Shown here: piece by piece, positions 8,200 through 16,361 of the stretch
Layout: every line of letters starts with the position of its first letter
How positions within the stretch are numbered: the first letter of the stretch is position 1
Assembly (NCBI GenBank): GCA_017467625.1
Contig: JAFUSN010000004.1
Location: forward strand, 372,001-436,000
Direction: 5' to 3'
DNA: 64,000 bases
From: RGIG1681 sp017467625
GTDB lineage: Bacteria > Bacillota > Clostridia > Christensenellales > UBA1242
Program-made: the position numbers and the translations under genes
The notes under the pieces: generated by a model
Database searches by the model: none
Seen by the model: the letters and a program-made list of their open reading frames with translations, nothing else
Told to the model about the DNA's origin: nothing

Positions 8200-9168
8200 A
8201 TGAAAAATTTATATTATGCAACATTTGAAAGGGGACTTGTTCCGCTTATTAAAATTTTTTTAAAAAAACAGGACAAAAATTCTTCTGTGAAAAAACTGTA
8301 TGATGATTCAGTTTTGTTTTTTGGTGATGAAAAGTTTAAGGGTTCAGCGCTTCCATTTAAAACAATTTATCAAGTTTTAGACAGCAATTTTAAAGTTGGT
8401 GCAGGTGCGCTTAACAGTGAACTTAAACATTTTTTGGAAAGGCGTGATTTAAAAGTTTCATTTCCAAAAACCATTTCATCATTTAAATTGATTTACAAAT
8501 GTGAAAGTGAAAACAAACAGGTTGATGAAGGGCTTAAAAAAGCGGTTGAAATTACACTTAAAAAACAAACAAAAAGGCAAATTAGTTTCACTTCTGAACT
8601 TGCTGAACTTGTATTTTTGTCTAAAAAAGATGGTGAAAATTTGTTTATGAAAAAAGTGTTTATGCCGCCGGAGCTAATAAAGTTTTCTGCTGAAAGGGGG
8701 CTTGCACCAGACCTTGCGCTTGCTCTCAACTTTTTGTCTGAACCTTCAGCAAATGAAGTTTCACTTGATCCATTTTCAGCTAGTGGAATTGTTTCGTATG
8801 TTCGTGCGTTATGCTTTAAAAAAGCAAATGTTATTGCAAACGAGGAAAATGAAGCTTTAGTTTCAGAAATAAAAAGAAAGGCAAAAGCCCTTCGTGAAAA
8901 ACATTTTTCAGTGTTAAACTACAATTTTTTGAGTGAAGAATTTCCAATCCATTTTATTGATAAGGTTGTTACAAATCTTCCTGAAAATTTAAGTGATTTT
9001 GAAATGCAAGAGTTTTTTGATAAACTTGCTGTTTCTAAAGTTAAAATTGTTGCAATTTGCATGGAAAGGGGAACGCTGCTAAATAAATTTATTTCAAAAA
9101 CTTATGATATTGAAATGTCATTTGACACATCAAGATACACTTTTGTAAAATTAAAATATAGAGGTTAA
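8200..9168 (+). CDS. Degenerate THUMP/RlmL-type class I methyltransferase-like protein
   Basis: The 322-aa product resembles the RlmL/Trm-G10 family of RNA guanine-N2 methyltransferases. It opens MKNLYYATFERGLVPLIK, has a central region comparable to a THUMP region, and then PPELIKFSAERGL, LDPFSASGIVSYVRAL and VVTNLPENL in the places of motifs PE-RA, DPFCGSG and TNPPYG. The SAM-binding and catalytic motifs are only partly kept, so activity is doubtful. The frame extends back to 8146, but a TATAAT box at 8188-8193 makes ATG 8200 the likely start, with no leader. Confidence 0.55.
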   Translation: MKNLYYATFERGLVPLIKIFLKKQDKNSSVKKLYDDSVLFFGDEKFKGSALPFKTIYQVLDSNFKVGAGALNSELKHFLERRDLKVSFPKTISSFKLIYKCESENKQVDEGLKKAVEITLKKQTKRQISFTSELAELVFLSKKDGENLFMKKVFMPPELIKFSAERGLAPDLALALNFLSEPSANEVSLDPFSASGIVSYVRALCFKKANVIANEENEALVSEIKRKAKALREKHFSVLNYNFLSEEFPIHFIDKVVTNLPENLSDFEMQEFFDKLAVSKVKIVAICMERGTLLNKFISKTYDIEMSFDTSRYTFVKLKYRG

Positions 9169-9180
9169 ACCTCTATATTT
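9154..9180. terminator. Shared terminator embedding both stop codons
   Basis: The 11-bp stem AAATATAGAGG / CCTCTATATTT has loop TTAAA. The plus-strand stop (9166-9168) is in the loop and the minus-strand stop (9173-9175) is in the stem. T-runs flank it. Confidence 0.85.
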
Positions 9181-9874
9181 TTTTATTTTTTTTCATTTCG
9201 TCAAGTTTATCTTGGCGCTCTTTCATATAGTTGTAGCGTTTTGTTACATCAGCGGCAAATTTTGCAACAATTGCAAGGGCAAATAAATATGCCACAACAA
9301 AAATAATTAAAATTATCCAAGGTATTCTTAAAAAAGAAAGTGCAAGTGATAAAACAGTTAAAATTAAATTTGTGCAAACAAAAACCTTGTTAGCAAAAAT
9401 GTGGGTTTGGGTCCAAATAAACTGAGTTGTTGAAGCTTTTTTTATAATTTTGAGCCCAAACCATGATTTATATTCAATTGTTTTAAGTTTTGAACTCCAA
9501 ACAAGTAAAATCATTGAAAGAGGTAAAAAAATTGAAATTCCAAAAGGAATGCCAGCTTTTGAACCAAGAGAAAGGTCAGTTGCACAGAGGTAGTAAATTA
9601 TTGTGAGCATGTTCACAAACATGTTACATAAAAACAATAAATAAAAAATTACTGAAGCTCGTTTATTTTTGAGTGAAAGTGATAAAATCCCAAAAATTGT
9701 TACTGGCAAAAGTGTTAACAGAAGCCACAATTTTGATCCAAGAAGAACAGCATTTTCATTCCAGTCAAACATAATTGGAATTTGGTTAGGAACATTTAAA
9801 TAGAATGCTGTGAGAAAAATTAAAATCCAATTTGCAATAAGTGTTACAATTACTGTTGTTTTAAATTTTTTCAT
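9173..9874 (-). CDS. SdpI-like / DUF1648 multi-pass membrane protein
   Basis: The 233-aa protein has about six membrane segments. VPNQIPIMFDWN after the first segment is the DUF1648 pattern (IPIHFN-like), and WFGLKI...TTQFIWTQTHIFANKVFV resembles the SdpI signature (FGIRT..., W..TH.FAG). Members include immunity and signalling proteins of the Sdp killing-factor system and many of unknown role. No SdpABC toxin genes are nearby. It starts 2 bases after the S66 peptidase stop, with GGAGAAA inside the end of that gene. Confidence 0.65.
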   Translation of the reverse strand: MKKFKTTVIVTLIANWILIFLTAFYLNVPNQIPIMFDWNENAVLLGSKLWLLLTLLPVTIFGILSLSLKNKRASVIFYLLFLCNMFVNMLTIIYYLCATDLSLGSKAGIPFGISIFLPLSMILLVWSSKLKTIEYKSWFGLKIIKKASTTQFIWTQTHIFANKVFVCTNLILTVLSLALSFLRIPWIILIIFVVAYLFALAIVAKFAADVTKRYNYMKERQDKLDEMKKNKKI

Positions 9875-9876
9875 TT

Positions 9877-10941
9877 TTATTTCTCCAAACTTGATGTTAA
9901 AATTGTTATTGTCTTATTTTTTGGATCAAGTTCACATTCTTCTCCATATGGAATTATCGTATGAGGATAAGCATGACCAAAATTTAAGTTTATTATAATT
10001 GGAAAATCAAATTCAGAAAGTTCTTCTTTTAAAATTGTTTTATATTCGTCGTAAAAAACTTCATCAATTGGCTTTCCAAAAATCATTCCTGAAATTCTAT
10101 TAAACAGCCCAAACTTTTTGAATTTTTTGATATTTTCTCTAAATTTTTCAGGTTCCATTTTTGAATCACTTGGTTCGGTGAATAAAATTTTTCCGTTCCA
10201 TTCATCAAGAGTGGGGAAAACGTCGAATTTGTTTTTAATTTCAATTTCTTCTTCATCAGTTGGAAAGGCAAGATGAGTTAAAACATCAAAACAGCCACCA
10301 AGAAGTTTTCCAGTTACTTTTTTTGTTCCTTGCAAAACTTCATATCCACGAATTTCGTTTTTACGGACTCTGTTTGTTCCAACCGCTGCCGGTGAAAAAT
10401 CAGTTCTGTCAGCATACCAAACTGGGCTGGATTCAATTAAATATGGTATTTTAGGCTCAAAGAATCTCAAAAATGCACTTTTTGTGTATGGAAGCATTTC
10501 ATTTTCAAATTCTGCAAAATCTGTCAAAAGAGCCATTCCATAAAATGTTTTTAATCCAAGTTTATATAGAGTTAAGTGATTTGTTGTGCTGTCAGAATAT
10601 CCAATAAAAATTTTGGGATTATTTTTGACAGTTTCAACAAACTCTTTATCACCAAGAAGATAAGGAATTGTTCGGTGAGTGTCAAATCCGCCAATAGCAC
10701 AAAGAATCATTTTTATTTCAGGGTCTTTAAATGCAGTTTTTAAATCTTCAGCTCTTGCTTCAGGATGCTGTTTTAAAAATTCAATTCCTTTTAAACTGTT
10801 TGGCATAAAAACAGGCACAAGCCCCATTTCTTCAAGTCGTTTTTTGCCAAGTTGAAGTTCATGAGAAACAAAAGGTTCGCCCAAAATTCCAAATGAAAGA
10901 CTAACAATTGCAACTTTATCATTCTTTTTTAATTGTTTCAT
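9877..10941 (-). CDS. S66-family LD-carboxypeptidase / MccF-like peptidase
   Basis: The 354-aa protein shows the S66 layout. A Rossmann-like N-domain starts VAIVSLSFG; AIGGFDTHR and FIGYSDST carry the nucleophile Ser; GKLLGGCFDVLTHL opens the second domain; ILFTEPSD holds the Glu; and LNFGHAYP holds the His. Family members cut L,D bonds in cytoplasmic murein peptides (LdcA) or inactivate microcin C7-like peptides (MccF). The N-terminal GEPF and loop lengths look more MccF-like, but the substrate cannot be settled by reading. The start follows GAGGTG and the gene is coupled to the SdpI-like gene. Confidence 0.85.
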   Translation of the reverse strand: MKQLKKNDKVAIVSLSFGILGEPFVSHELQLGKKRLEEMGLVPVFMPNSLKGIEFLKQHPEARAEDLKTAFKDPEIKMILCAIGGFDTHRTIPYLLGDKEFVETVKNNPKIFIGYSDSTTNHLTLYKLGLKTFYGMALLTDFAEFENEMLPYTKSAFLRFFEPKIPYLIESSPVWYADRTDFSPAAVGTNRVRKNEIRGYEVLQGTKKVTGKLLGGCFDVLTHLAFPTDEEEIEIKNKFDVFPTLDEWNGKILFTEPSDSKMEPEKFRENIKKFKKFGLFNRISGMIFGKPIDEVFYDEYKTILKEELSEFDFPIIINLNFGHAYPHTIIPYGEECELDPKNKTITILTSSLEK

Positions 10942-10985
10942 AAAACACCTCTAAAAATAGTTTAGCACAAATTTAATTTTAATCA

Positions 10986-11012
10986 AAAGAAAAAGCCTGA
11001 ACTTCAGGCTTT
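10986..11012 (-). terminator. Terminator of the DegV-family gene
   Basis: The 10-bp stem AAAGCCTGAA / TTCAGGCTTT is followed on the minus strand by a T-rich run, just past the stop codon. Confidence 0.8.
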
Positions 11013-11013
11013 A

Positions 11014-11883
11014 TTAGTAGCAAATTGAAGCAGCAATTGCTAGAGATCCGTCACCAATGTGACATGCAACTGAAAGTGAAAGGGGATTTACAAATTCAAC
11101 TTTTAAATTAAATTTTTCAAATGCGCTGTTGATTTCTTTTTCAAATTCAAGTGCTTTGGCTTCAATGTTGGTGTGAGCCACAAACACCTTGAATTTTCCA
11201 GATGAAACAGATGCCTTGAACCTTGATGCAAGTTCTTTTGCAACTTGTTCAATCATTTTGTTTTTGCCTTGTGCATAGGATATTACTTGGTGAAACTTAT
11301 CAAGTTTTCCTCCTTGAATTGTTAAAATTGGCTTAATTTTAAACAATGTTCCAAGGGCTGCGGCAGCTGGTGTTATTCTTCCACCTTTTTTTAAATACTT
11401 TAATGTTGTGAGCATAATGTATATGCTTGACTCTCCACCTGTTTTCTCAAGCCATTCTGCAATGTCTTTTGCGGTTTTTCCATCGTGAACCATATTAATT
11501 GCATCTAAAACAGATTGCTTTTGGGTAACAGAAATTCTTTTGTTGTCAATAACAAACACTTTTCCATTATATTCTGCGGCTTTAGTTTTTGCACTTTCAG
11601 TTGAGCCAGATAGCCCACTACTCATTGGAATATGAATAATTTGGTCGTAAGTTTTCAAAAGTTTGTCCCAAGTTTCAGTCACAGAAAAAATGCTTGGTTG
11701 ACTTGTTGAAACTTCAGCACCAGAATTTAATTTTTCATAAAATTCACTTTGTGATAAATTTATATCCTCAAAATATTCTTCTCCATCAATTAAAAATGGC
11801 ATTGGAATTACTGTTATTCCAAGTTCTTGAGCTTCTTTTTGAGTTATTCCACTGTTGCTGTCGGTTACAATTGCAATTTTTAT
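11014..11883 (-). CDS. DegV-family fatty-acid-binding protein (apparent ATA start)
   Basis: The product is a DegV/FakB fold: KIAIVTDSNSGI at the N-terminus, VIPMPFLIDGEEYFE, STSQPS, IPMSSGLSGS and KGGRITPAAAALGTLFKIKP are all standard. FakB proteins bind a fatty acid for phosphorylation by FakA. The open frame reaches a TTG at 11916, but the promoter -10 box (11907-11912) overlaps that codon. The only well-placed ribosome binding site (AAGG, 11893-11896) fits an ATA codon at 11881-11883, exactly where the family normally begins. Either ATA is used or an ATG was lost by mutation or base-call error. Confidence 0.85.
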   Translation of the reverse strand: MKIAIVTDSNSGITQKEAQELGITVIPMPFLIDGEEYFEDINLSQSEFYEKLNSGAEVSTSQPSIFSVTETWDKLLKTYDQIIHIPMSSGLSGSTESAKTKAAEYNGKVFVIDNKRISVTQKQSVLDAINMVHDGKTAKDIAEWLEKTGGESSIYIMLTTLKYLKKGGRITPAAAALGTLFKIKPILTIQGGKLDKFHQVISYAQGKNKMIEQVAKELASRFKASVSSGKFKVFVAHTNIEAKALEFEKEINSAFEKFNLKVEFVNPLSLSVACHIGDGSLAIAASICY

Positions 11884-11906
11884 ATGTATTTTCCTTATAA
11901 TTTGAA

Positions 11907-11935
11907 ATATTAGCAAAAATTAATATTTTAGTCAA
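11907..11935 (-). promoter_or_regulatory. Promoter of the DegV-family gene
   Basis: On the minus strand TTGACT (11930-11935), 17 bp, TAATAT (11907-11912), with the predicted TSS about 11900, just upstream of AAGGAAAA. Confidence 0.75.
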
Positions 11936-11988
11936 ATAATTTTAGTGTGGAACGGAAAATAACCCCACAAATTTGGGATTTTTAAATA

Positions 11989-12029
11989 ATAATTATTAAA
12001 ACATAACACCATAATTATTAAAACATAAC
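11989..12029. repeat. Two tandem 19-bp AT-rich direct repeats
   Basis: ATAATTATTAAAACATAAC occurs at 11989-12007 and again at 12011-12029 (22-bp period). It lies upstream of the DegV promoter and may be an operator or a simple slippage product. Confidence 0.6.
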
Positions 12030-12060
12030 TCTATAATTTTGATGTGTTTTTTTGTGAAAA

Positions 12061-12088
12061 AAATAAAAACCACCATTCAGGTGGTTTT
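12061..12088 (-). terminator. Terminator of the YegP-like gene
   Basis: The 9-bp stem AAAACCACC / GGTGGTTTT is followed on the minus strand by a long T-rich run. Confidence 0.8.
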
Positions 12089-12089
12089 G

Positions 12090-12479
12090 TTATTTTTCAG
12101 ATGCAACAACTTCGGCATCTTTTGCCCATTTTTGAACACTTGCAATTCCTTTTTTACAACTATCTTTGCTTGCATACCCATTTTCACATGCACAGAGAAG
12201 TTCACCATTTCTTGCAAAAAGTCTAAATCTAAATTTTTCAGCTTTATCTAAATAAATTTCCCATTTTGGATTTGAAAGAGATTCTGTTTTTTTGAGTGTT
12301 TGATCTTCAATCTTTGAATCGGCTGCCTTTCTCACGCTTTCAATGCCGGCTTTGCAAGCTGAAAGTGAAGAATAACCAGCACCACCACTAACAGCAATTG
12401 TTTCTTTGTTTGATGCAACAAGTCGATAGTTATAGTTACCTGATGCAGTTTTGTAATATTCAAAATAACCTTTTATCAT
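12090..12479 (-). CDS. YegP-like protein with two DUF1508 repeats
   Basis: The 129-aa product is built from two copies of the DUF1508 unit. The first (about residues 3-50) has GYFEYYKT...NYRLVASNKETIAVS...YSSLSACKAGIESV. The second (about 68-118) has KWEIYLDK...FRFRLFARNGELLC...YASKDSCKKGIASV. The family is widespread, small and cytosolic; its function is not firmly known. It starts at ATG 12479 behind a purine-rich AAAGGGGGAAAA site and stands alone between terminators. Confidence 0.85.
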   Translation of the reverse strand: MIKGYFEYYKTASGNYNYRLVASNKETIAVSGGAGYSSLSACKAGIESVRKAADSKIEDQTLKKTESLSNPKWEIYLDKAEKFRFRLFARNGELLCACENGYASKDSCKKGIASVQKWAKDAEVVASEK

Positions 12480-12557
12480 AAGTTTTCCCCCTTTTGCTAT
12501 TTTTATAATAGCACAACAAAATTTGATTTGCTAGTAAATTGAATGCAAAAATTAAAT

Positions 12558-12576
12558 TTAGTATTGTAAATACTAA
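12558..12576. promoter_or_regulatory. Operator-like palindrome over the -35 box
   Basis: TTAGTATT-GTA-AATACTAA is a perfect 8-bp inverted repeat. It covers the -35 element of the promoter for the 12633-15326 genes, a typical repressor site position. Confidence 0.55.
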
Positions 12577-12592
12577 TAATTTATGATATAAT
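12564..12592 (+). promoter_or_regulatory. Promoter of the 12633 gene set
   Basis: TTGTAA (12564-12569), 17 bp, TATAAT (12587-12592). Confidence 0.7.
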
Positions 12593-12632
12593 AACATTAA
12601 GTAAATTTTTGCTAAAAGAAAGGGGAATGCTT

Positions 12633-13952
12633 ATGGCAAAGAAAAAAGAATTTACACCAGCAGAGCGTGCCAATTTGATGAGAAGTTATACATCACTTAA
12701 GTCATCAGGTTTATCGCTTCGCAAGATCGAAGAAATTATTGAAATGTTGCAAAAAACTGGCGAAGTTCAAGAAGAAATTCAAGCAATTGAGGGGTTTGAT
12801 AAATATTTTTCAGAAATTAGTGATGAAGAAATTGTTGCAAAGCGCAATGATTTGCCAGATGGAATTAAAAAACGAGTTTCAAAAATGAAGAGAGATCATT
12901 ATGATGTTCTTTTGCCGTCAACAAAAAGGAAAATTGAAACACTTTATTTTAAAGATGAATATGATTTAACAAAATTTGAAACATATTACAAGCTATTAAA
13001 AATTTATAATGAAAAACAAAATAATGAGTTATTGCCCCCAGTTTTTGAACTTAAAGATTATCTTTTTTCACTTCAAGTTGACAATGTTACAGGAAAAACT
13101 TTGAAAGAAATGTTGCAACTTATTAAAGGTGATACCTTTAGTTCATTGACAATGAATCAAAGATTATTTTTGTGGCAGCTATTTAAAAATTATTCAGTGT
13201 TTAATCGTATTAAGGCAACAAACGGCAAAATTAGCCGAACTTTTGGTTCAAATCAAGCATATGCTTTTAATGCAATTAATGAGAGGGGAATTGGTGTTGC
13301 TGAACCTTCAAAAAAATTAAACTATCAAACTCTTGTCAATTATGCAAATTATATTGATGAAATGGTTTATCATGAATCAGAAATTAACGACTGGATAAAT
13401 GCTGATGGTCCCGCTGAAACTGAATCTGTTCCGGAGTGCATTAAATCACTTGCAAGAAAATATAATTTGTCACACATCTACGAGTTTGATGAGTATCATG
13501 ATGAATTTTTCAATGGTTCAGCAGTTTTAAGTCACTATTCAAAGGGAACTGAATACAGTCAAATTGTTGCAATAAATCCACATGTTTTCCCACTTTGGAA
13601 AGAAATGGTTGAGAGGTCTGTTAAAAAAGCTATTGCTGATGCACAAATTAAACAAAGTTTATTTAATTTAATTGATAAATTTGATGCGCTTCAAGTTATT
13701 GATATTTTGAAGGGAAGATTTGGACTTACTGAAAGAATGAAGGGCTCATTTGATTGGCTTAAATCACCAAGTAAAAACAATCATGATCGTCTTGAAATTG
13801 AAAAGTGGGTTTTAAATTCAAAAAAGACTGATACAATTGAAATTGATGAATTTATTAGGATGATGACGGATTTTATTATGAATCAAGTTAAAGATAAAGA
13901 AAAACCCCAAGCGCAAAAAGCTTCAATTGAAGACATTTTTGGCTTAGACTAA
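12633..13952 (+). CDS. Uncharacterised cytosolic protein (440 aa)
   Basis: The start chosen is ATG 12633, seven bases after AAAGGGG; an earlier in-frame start is too close to that site. The protein begins MAKKKEFTPAERANLM, is charged and largely helical, and has no signal peptide or membrane segment. No catalytic motif is recognised. It is followed after 10 bases by another unknown gene with its own GGAGG. A palindrome over the promoter suggests regulated expression. The function is unknown. Confidence 0.75.
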   Translation: MAKKKEFTPAERANLMRSYTSLKSSGLSLRKIEEIIEMLQKTGEVQEEIQAIEGFDKYFSEISDEEIVAKRNDLPDGIKKRVSKMKRDHYDVLLPSTKRKIETLYFKDEYDLTKFETYYKLLKIYNEKQNNELLPPVFELKDYLFSLQVDNVTGKTLKEMLQLIKGDTFSSLTMNQRLFLWQLFKNYSVFNRIKATNGKISRTFGSNQAYAFNAINERGIGVAEPSKKLNYQTLVNYANYIDEMVYHESEINDWINADGPAETESVPECIKSLARKYNLSHIYEFDEYHDEFFNGSAVLSHYSKGTEYSQIVAINPHVFPLWKEMVERSVKKAIADAQIKQSLFNLIDKFDALQVIDILKGRFGLTERMKGSFDWLKSPSKNNHDRLEIEKWVLNSKKTDTIEIDEFIRMMTDFIMNQVKDKEKPQAQKASIEDIFGLD

Positions 13953-13962
13953 GGAGGAAATT

Positions 13963-14658
13963 ATGGAATTGAAATATAAAGATGAAGAATTTGTTAATAA
14001 TCTCTTAAATTTAAAAGAATATAAGTGTGGGGGATGGAATCCAAATACGCTTTATGATATGATTAAATTGTTCTATTTAACTGATGAGTTTGATATTTCA
14101 CCTGAAATGACTAAAAAATTGAAATCTGACATTGCTATATTGAATAAATTTTTGTTGGCTTTTTCAGATGTTAATAAGGCCGTTGATGCAATTTGTATTT
14201 CAATTAGCAATGGGGAGTTTAATGAATTTGGAAAACTTTGCAAACAAATGGGTTTACAAGATGATGAAATTAAATCTTTGATTAATAAACTTTCAACTAT
14301 ATACGATCAAGAAGTGAAAGATGTTGCAGAAAATAATGACAGGCCAGAAGTTAAGAGATATGCCGATTACGAATATGCTGAATATAATGTGTGTGGCCCA
14401 ACACATAAGTTTAGACAAACATTAAACATACTTGATGATTATTTTTATGAAAGCATTGAAAGTTTAGAGCAATATATTGATGATAAAGAAAGAAAAGATT
14501 ATGGCGATTACTCTTATGACGAAACTGCAGAACTTTTAAGCAGAGGTGAGCTCGATTTGGTTATTACAATTTGTGAGTGTCACCATAATGAGGGAATGTG
14601 GGGTGGCCTTTCAAATGAGGCTAATATTAGGAAATATTCAATTGGATATGAAAAATAA
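13963..14658 (+). CDS. Uncharacterised cytosolic protein (231 aa)
   Basis: ATG 13963 follows AGGAGG ten bases after the previous stop, so this is the second gene of an operon. The protein is acidic and mostly helical in its first 110 residues. Later it has a Tyr/Asp-rich stretch and a Cys/His-containing tail (TICECHHNEGMWGG) that could bind a metal. No family is recognised. A 23-nt gap leads to the DUF975 gene. Confidence 0.75.
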   Translation: MELKYKDEEFVNNLLNLKEYKCGGWNPNTLYDMIKLFYLTDEFDISPEMTKKLKSDIAILNKFLLAFSDVNKAVDAICISISNGEFNEFGKLCKQMGLQDDEIKSLINKLSTIYDQEVKDVAENNDRPEVKRYADYEYAEYNVCGPTHKFRQTLNILDDYFYESIESLEQYIDDKERKDYGDYSYDETAELLSRGELDLVITICECHHNEGMWGGLSNEANIRKYSIGYEK

Positions 14659-14681
14659 ATTTAGCATGATTTAGGAATAAA

Positions 14682-15326
14682 ATGGTTTATAGGGAAATTA
14701 GAGCGGAAGCATGGAAAAAACTTGCTCCAAGTTGGTCAGTTTTTGCTGTTATTACTCTTGTTTATGGGACAATTAATGGAATTTTAGGTGGCAGTGGAGG
14801 CTCATCATATGCTTGGTCACAATCTGTAACAATTACATTTAATGTTATTGTTTCTATTGCAGCACTATTTTTGAGTGGTGCATTTAAATATGGATATTCC
14901 AAATGTGGTCTTCATGTTTCAGATAAAAAAACACTTAAATTTAAAACATTTTTTGATGGATTTGAAGATTTTACAAGAGCATTTATTTTAAGTGTTTTGA
15001 ATGCAATATTCATTTTTTTGTGGTCGTTGCTTTTGATTATTCCAGGAATTATTGCAGCACTTTCGTATAGCATGAGTTATTATATTTTGATTGAAAATCC
15101 AAATATTAGTGCAAGTGAGGCAATGGAAAGAAGTGTTGCACTTATGGATGGTCATAAATTTCAATACTTTTGTTTAATGTTGACATTTGTTGGTTGGATT
15201 TTGCTTAGCATTTTAACATTTGGAATTTTGATGCTTTGGATTAGGCCATATATGGAAACCACAAAAGCAGATTTTTATAGGATGATTTCTGCGCAACCAG
15301 AAGAAGTTCAGGCGGAAGTTAAATAA
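14682..15326 (+). CDS. DUF975-family membrane protein
   Basis: The 214-aa protein has about five membrane segments. REIRAEAWKKL at the start, the SYSMSYYILIENPNISASEAMERSVALMDGHK stretch (conserved 'SEAI..S..LM.G.K' pattern) and the Gly-rich ILTFGILMLWIRPYMETTKADFY end all fit DUF975. The family is common in Bacillota and of unknown function. It is probably co-transcribed with the two genes before it and ends at a strong terminator. Confidence 0.8.
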   Translation: MVYREIRAEAWKKLAPSWSVFAVITLVYGTINGILGGSGGSSYAWSQSVTITFNVIVSIAALFLSGAFKYGYSKCGLHVSDKKTLKFKTFFDGFEDFTRAFILSVLNAIFIFLWSLLLIIPGIIAALSYSMSYYILIENPNISASEAMERSVALMDGHKFQYFCLMLTFVGWILLSILTFGILMLWIRPYMETTKADFYRMISAQPEEVQAEVK

Positions 15327-15355
15327 GAACTTCAATATGAGAAATAAAAACGGAT

Positions 15356-15384
15356 AAAAAAACAGGCGTTAAGCCTGTTTTTTT
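15356..15384. terminator. Bidirectional terminator
   Basis: The 12-bp stem AAAAAAACAGGC / GCCTGTTTTTTT with loop GTTAA lies between convergent genes 14682-15326 and 15392-16198. Confidence 0.9.
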
Positions 15385-15391
15385 ATGTTTA

Positions 15392-16198
15392 TTATTTTTT
15401 GCTGTTTGCAATTTGTGAGTTCATTACAATTTCAAGAATAATTTGAACAACTCTTAACACTGCAATAATAAATTCGCAAACATAAGCAACCATGTATGCA
15501 CTGAAAACTTCTTTAACAACTTCTGTTTCTTCTGCATTTAAAACATGAGTTTCTTTAATCATTTGAAGAGCCATTTCATTTGCTTTTTTCTCAACAGGGA
15601 TGTTTAAGAGTGTTTCAACGAATCCTGCAAAAACTAAAAGTAAACCAATGACAATTCCAACAATTGAAAACGCACCAAGCGCATTGAATACAAGCAAGTC
15701 AATTAAAAAACCAACAAGCACAACTGGGACAAATAAAATTGGTCCAACAAGTGTTAAAATTTGAGCTACATTTCTAACTTTTGCAGCTTTTCCTTTTCCC
15801 TCAACCATTTTTGCTACGCCAACTTTTTGAAGAGCAAGCGCAACGGCTGTTATGCTGTTTTTATTTGCAATGCTTCCACGAAGGAAAACTGTTTTTTTGG
15901 TTATACTGTAGCAGTTTCCAATGAAAAATGCTCTCAGCCAACCAGCTTTTTTAACTTGAACATGTTTAAGCCCCGCTTTGTCAAGAGCTTCTCTTGCAAC
16001 CTCAAAACTTGTTTTGCCTGATGAAGTTGTCATGTTATTGCCTTTATGATATTTAATAACAACAATAATTCTCATTACAAGAGCAACTAGCGCCATCAAA
16101 ACAATTAGTATTGAAACAATTATGTATGTTGTGGCAAGCCCCCTAGTTACACCCATATCAGTGAAATAGGTAATGCCTTTTTCCCATAGTTCTACCAT
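15392..16198 (-). CDS. YugP-like (Zn_peptidase_2) membrane protein lacking the zinc motif
   Basis: The 268-aa protein follows the YugP layout: an N-terminal membrane segment (about 25-48), a soluble region ending KKTVFLRG...NSITAVALALQKVGVAKM, two central hydrophobic segments, IPVEKKANEMALQMI, LNAEETEVVKEVFSAYMVAYV and a last membrane segment. In the family the central motif reads AVAVAAHEVGHAIQ. Here HEVGH is QKVGV (residues 124-128), so both zinc histidines and the catalytic Glu are gone. It is most likely an inactive paralogue. The start is ATG 16198 behind AAGGAGAAAA. Confidence 0.75.
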   Translation of the reverse strand: MVELWEKGITYFTDMGVTRGLATTYIIVSILIVLMALVALVMRIIVVIKYHKGNNMTTSSGKTSFEVAREALDKAGLKHVQVKKAGWLRAFFIGNCYSITKKTVFLRGSIANKNSITAVALALQKVGVAKMVEGKGKAAKVRNVAQILTLVGPILFVPVVLVGFLIDLLVFNALGAFSIVGIVIGLLLVFAGFVETLLNIPVEKKANEMALQMIKETHVLNAEETEVVKEVFSAYMVAYVCEFIIAVLRVVQIILEIVMNSQIANSKK

Positions 16199-16361
16199 AT
16201 TTTTCTCCTTGTTAAATTATAGTAATTTAAATATATAATTTATGACATTTTTTGTCAAATTAAAAGCAATAGATTATGAAATGTGTAATGGAAATTAATT
16301 TTTTTTAAAATATAGACTTATGACGAAAAATATGTTAAAATGAATATATATGAGGTACAAT

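Noticed and set aside
12001..12088. Small plus-strand ORFs around the tandem repeat
   Set aside because: They run through the terminator and antisense to the YegP-like gene without a ribosome binding site.
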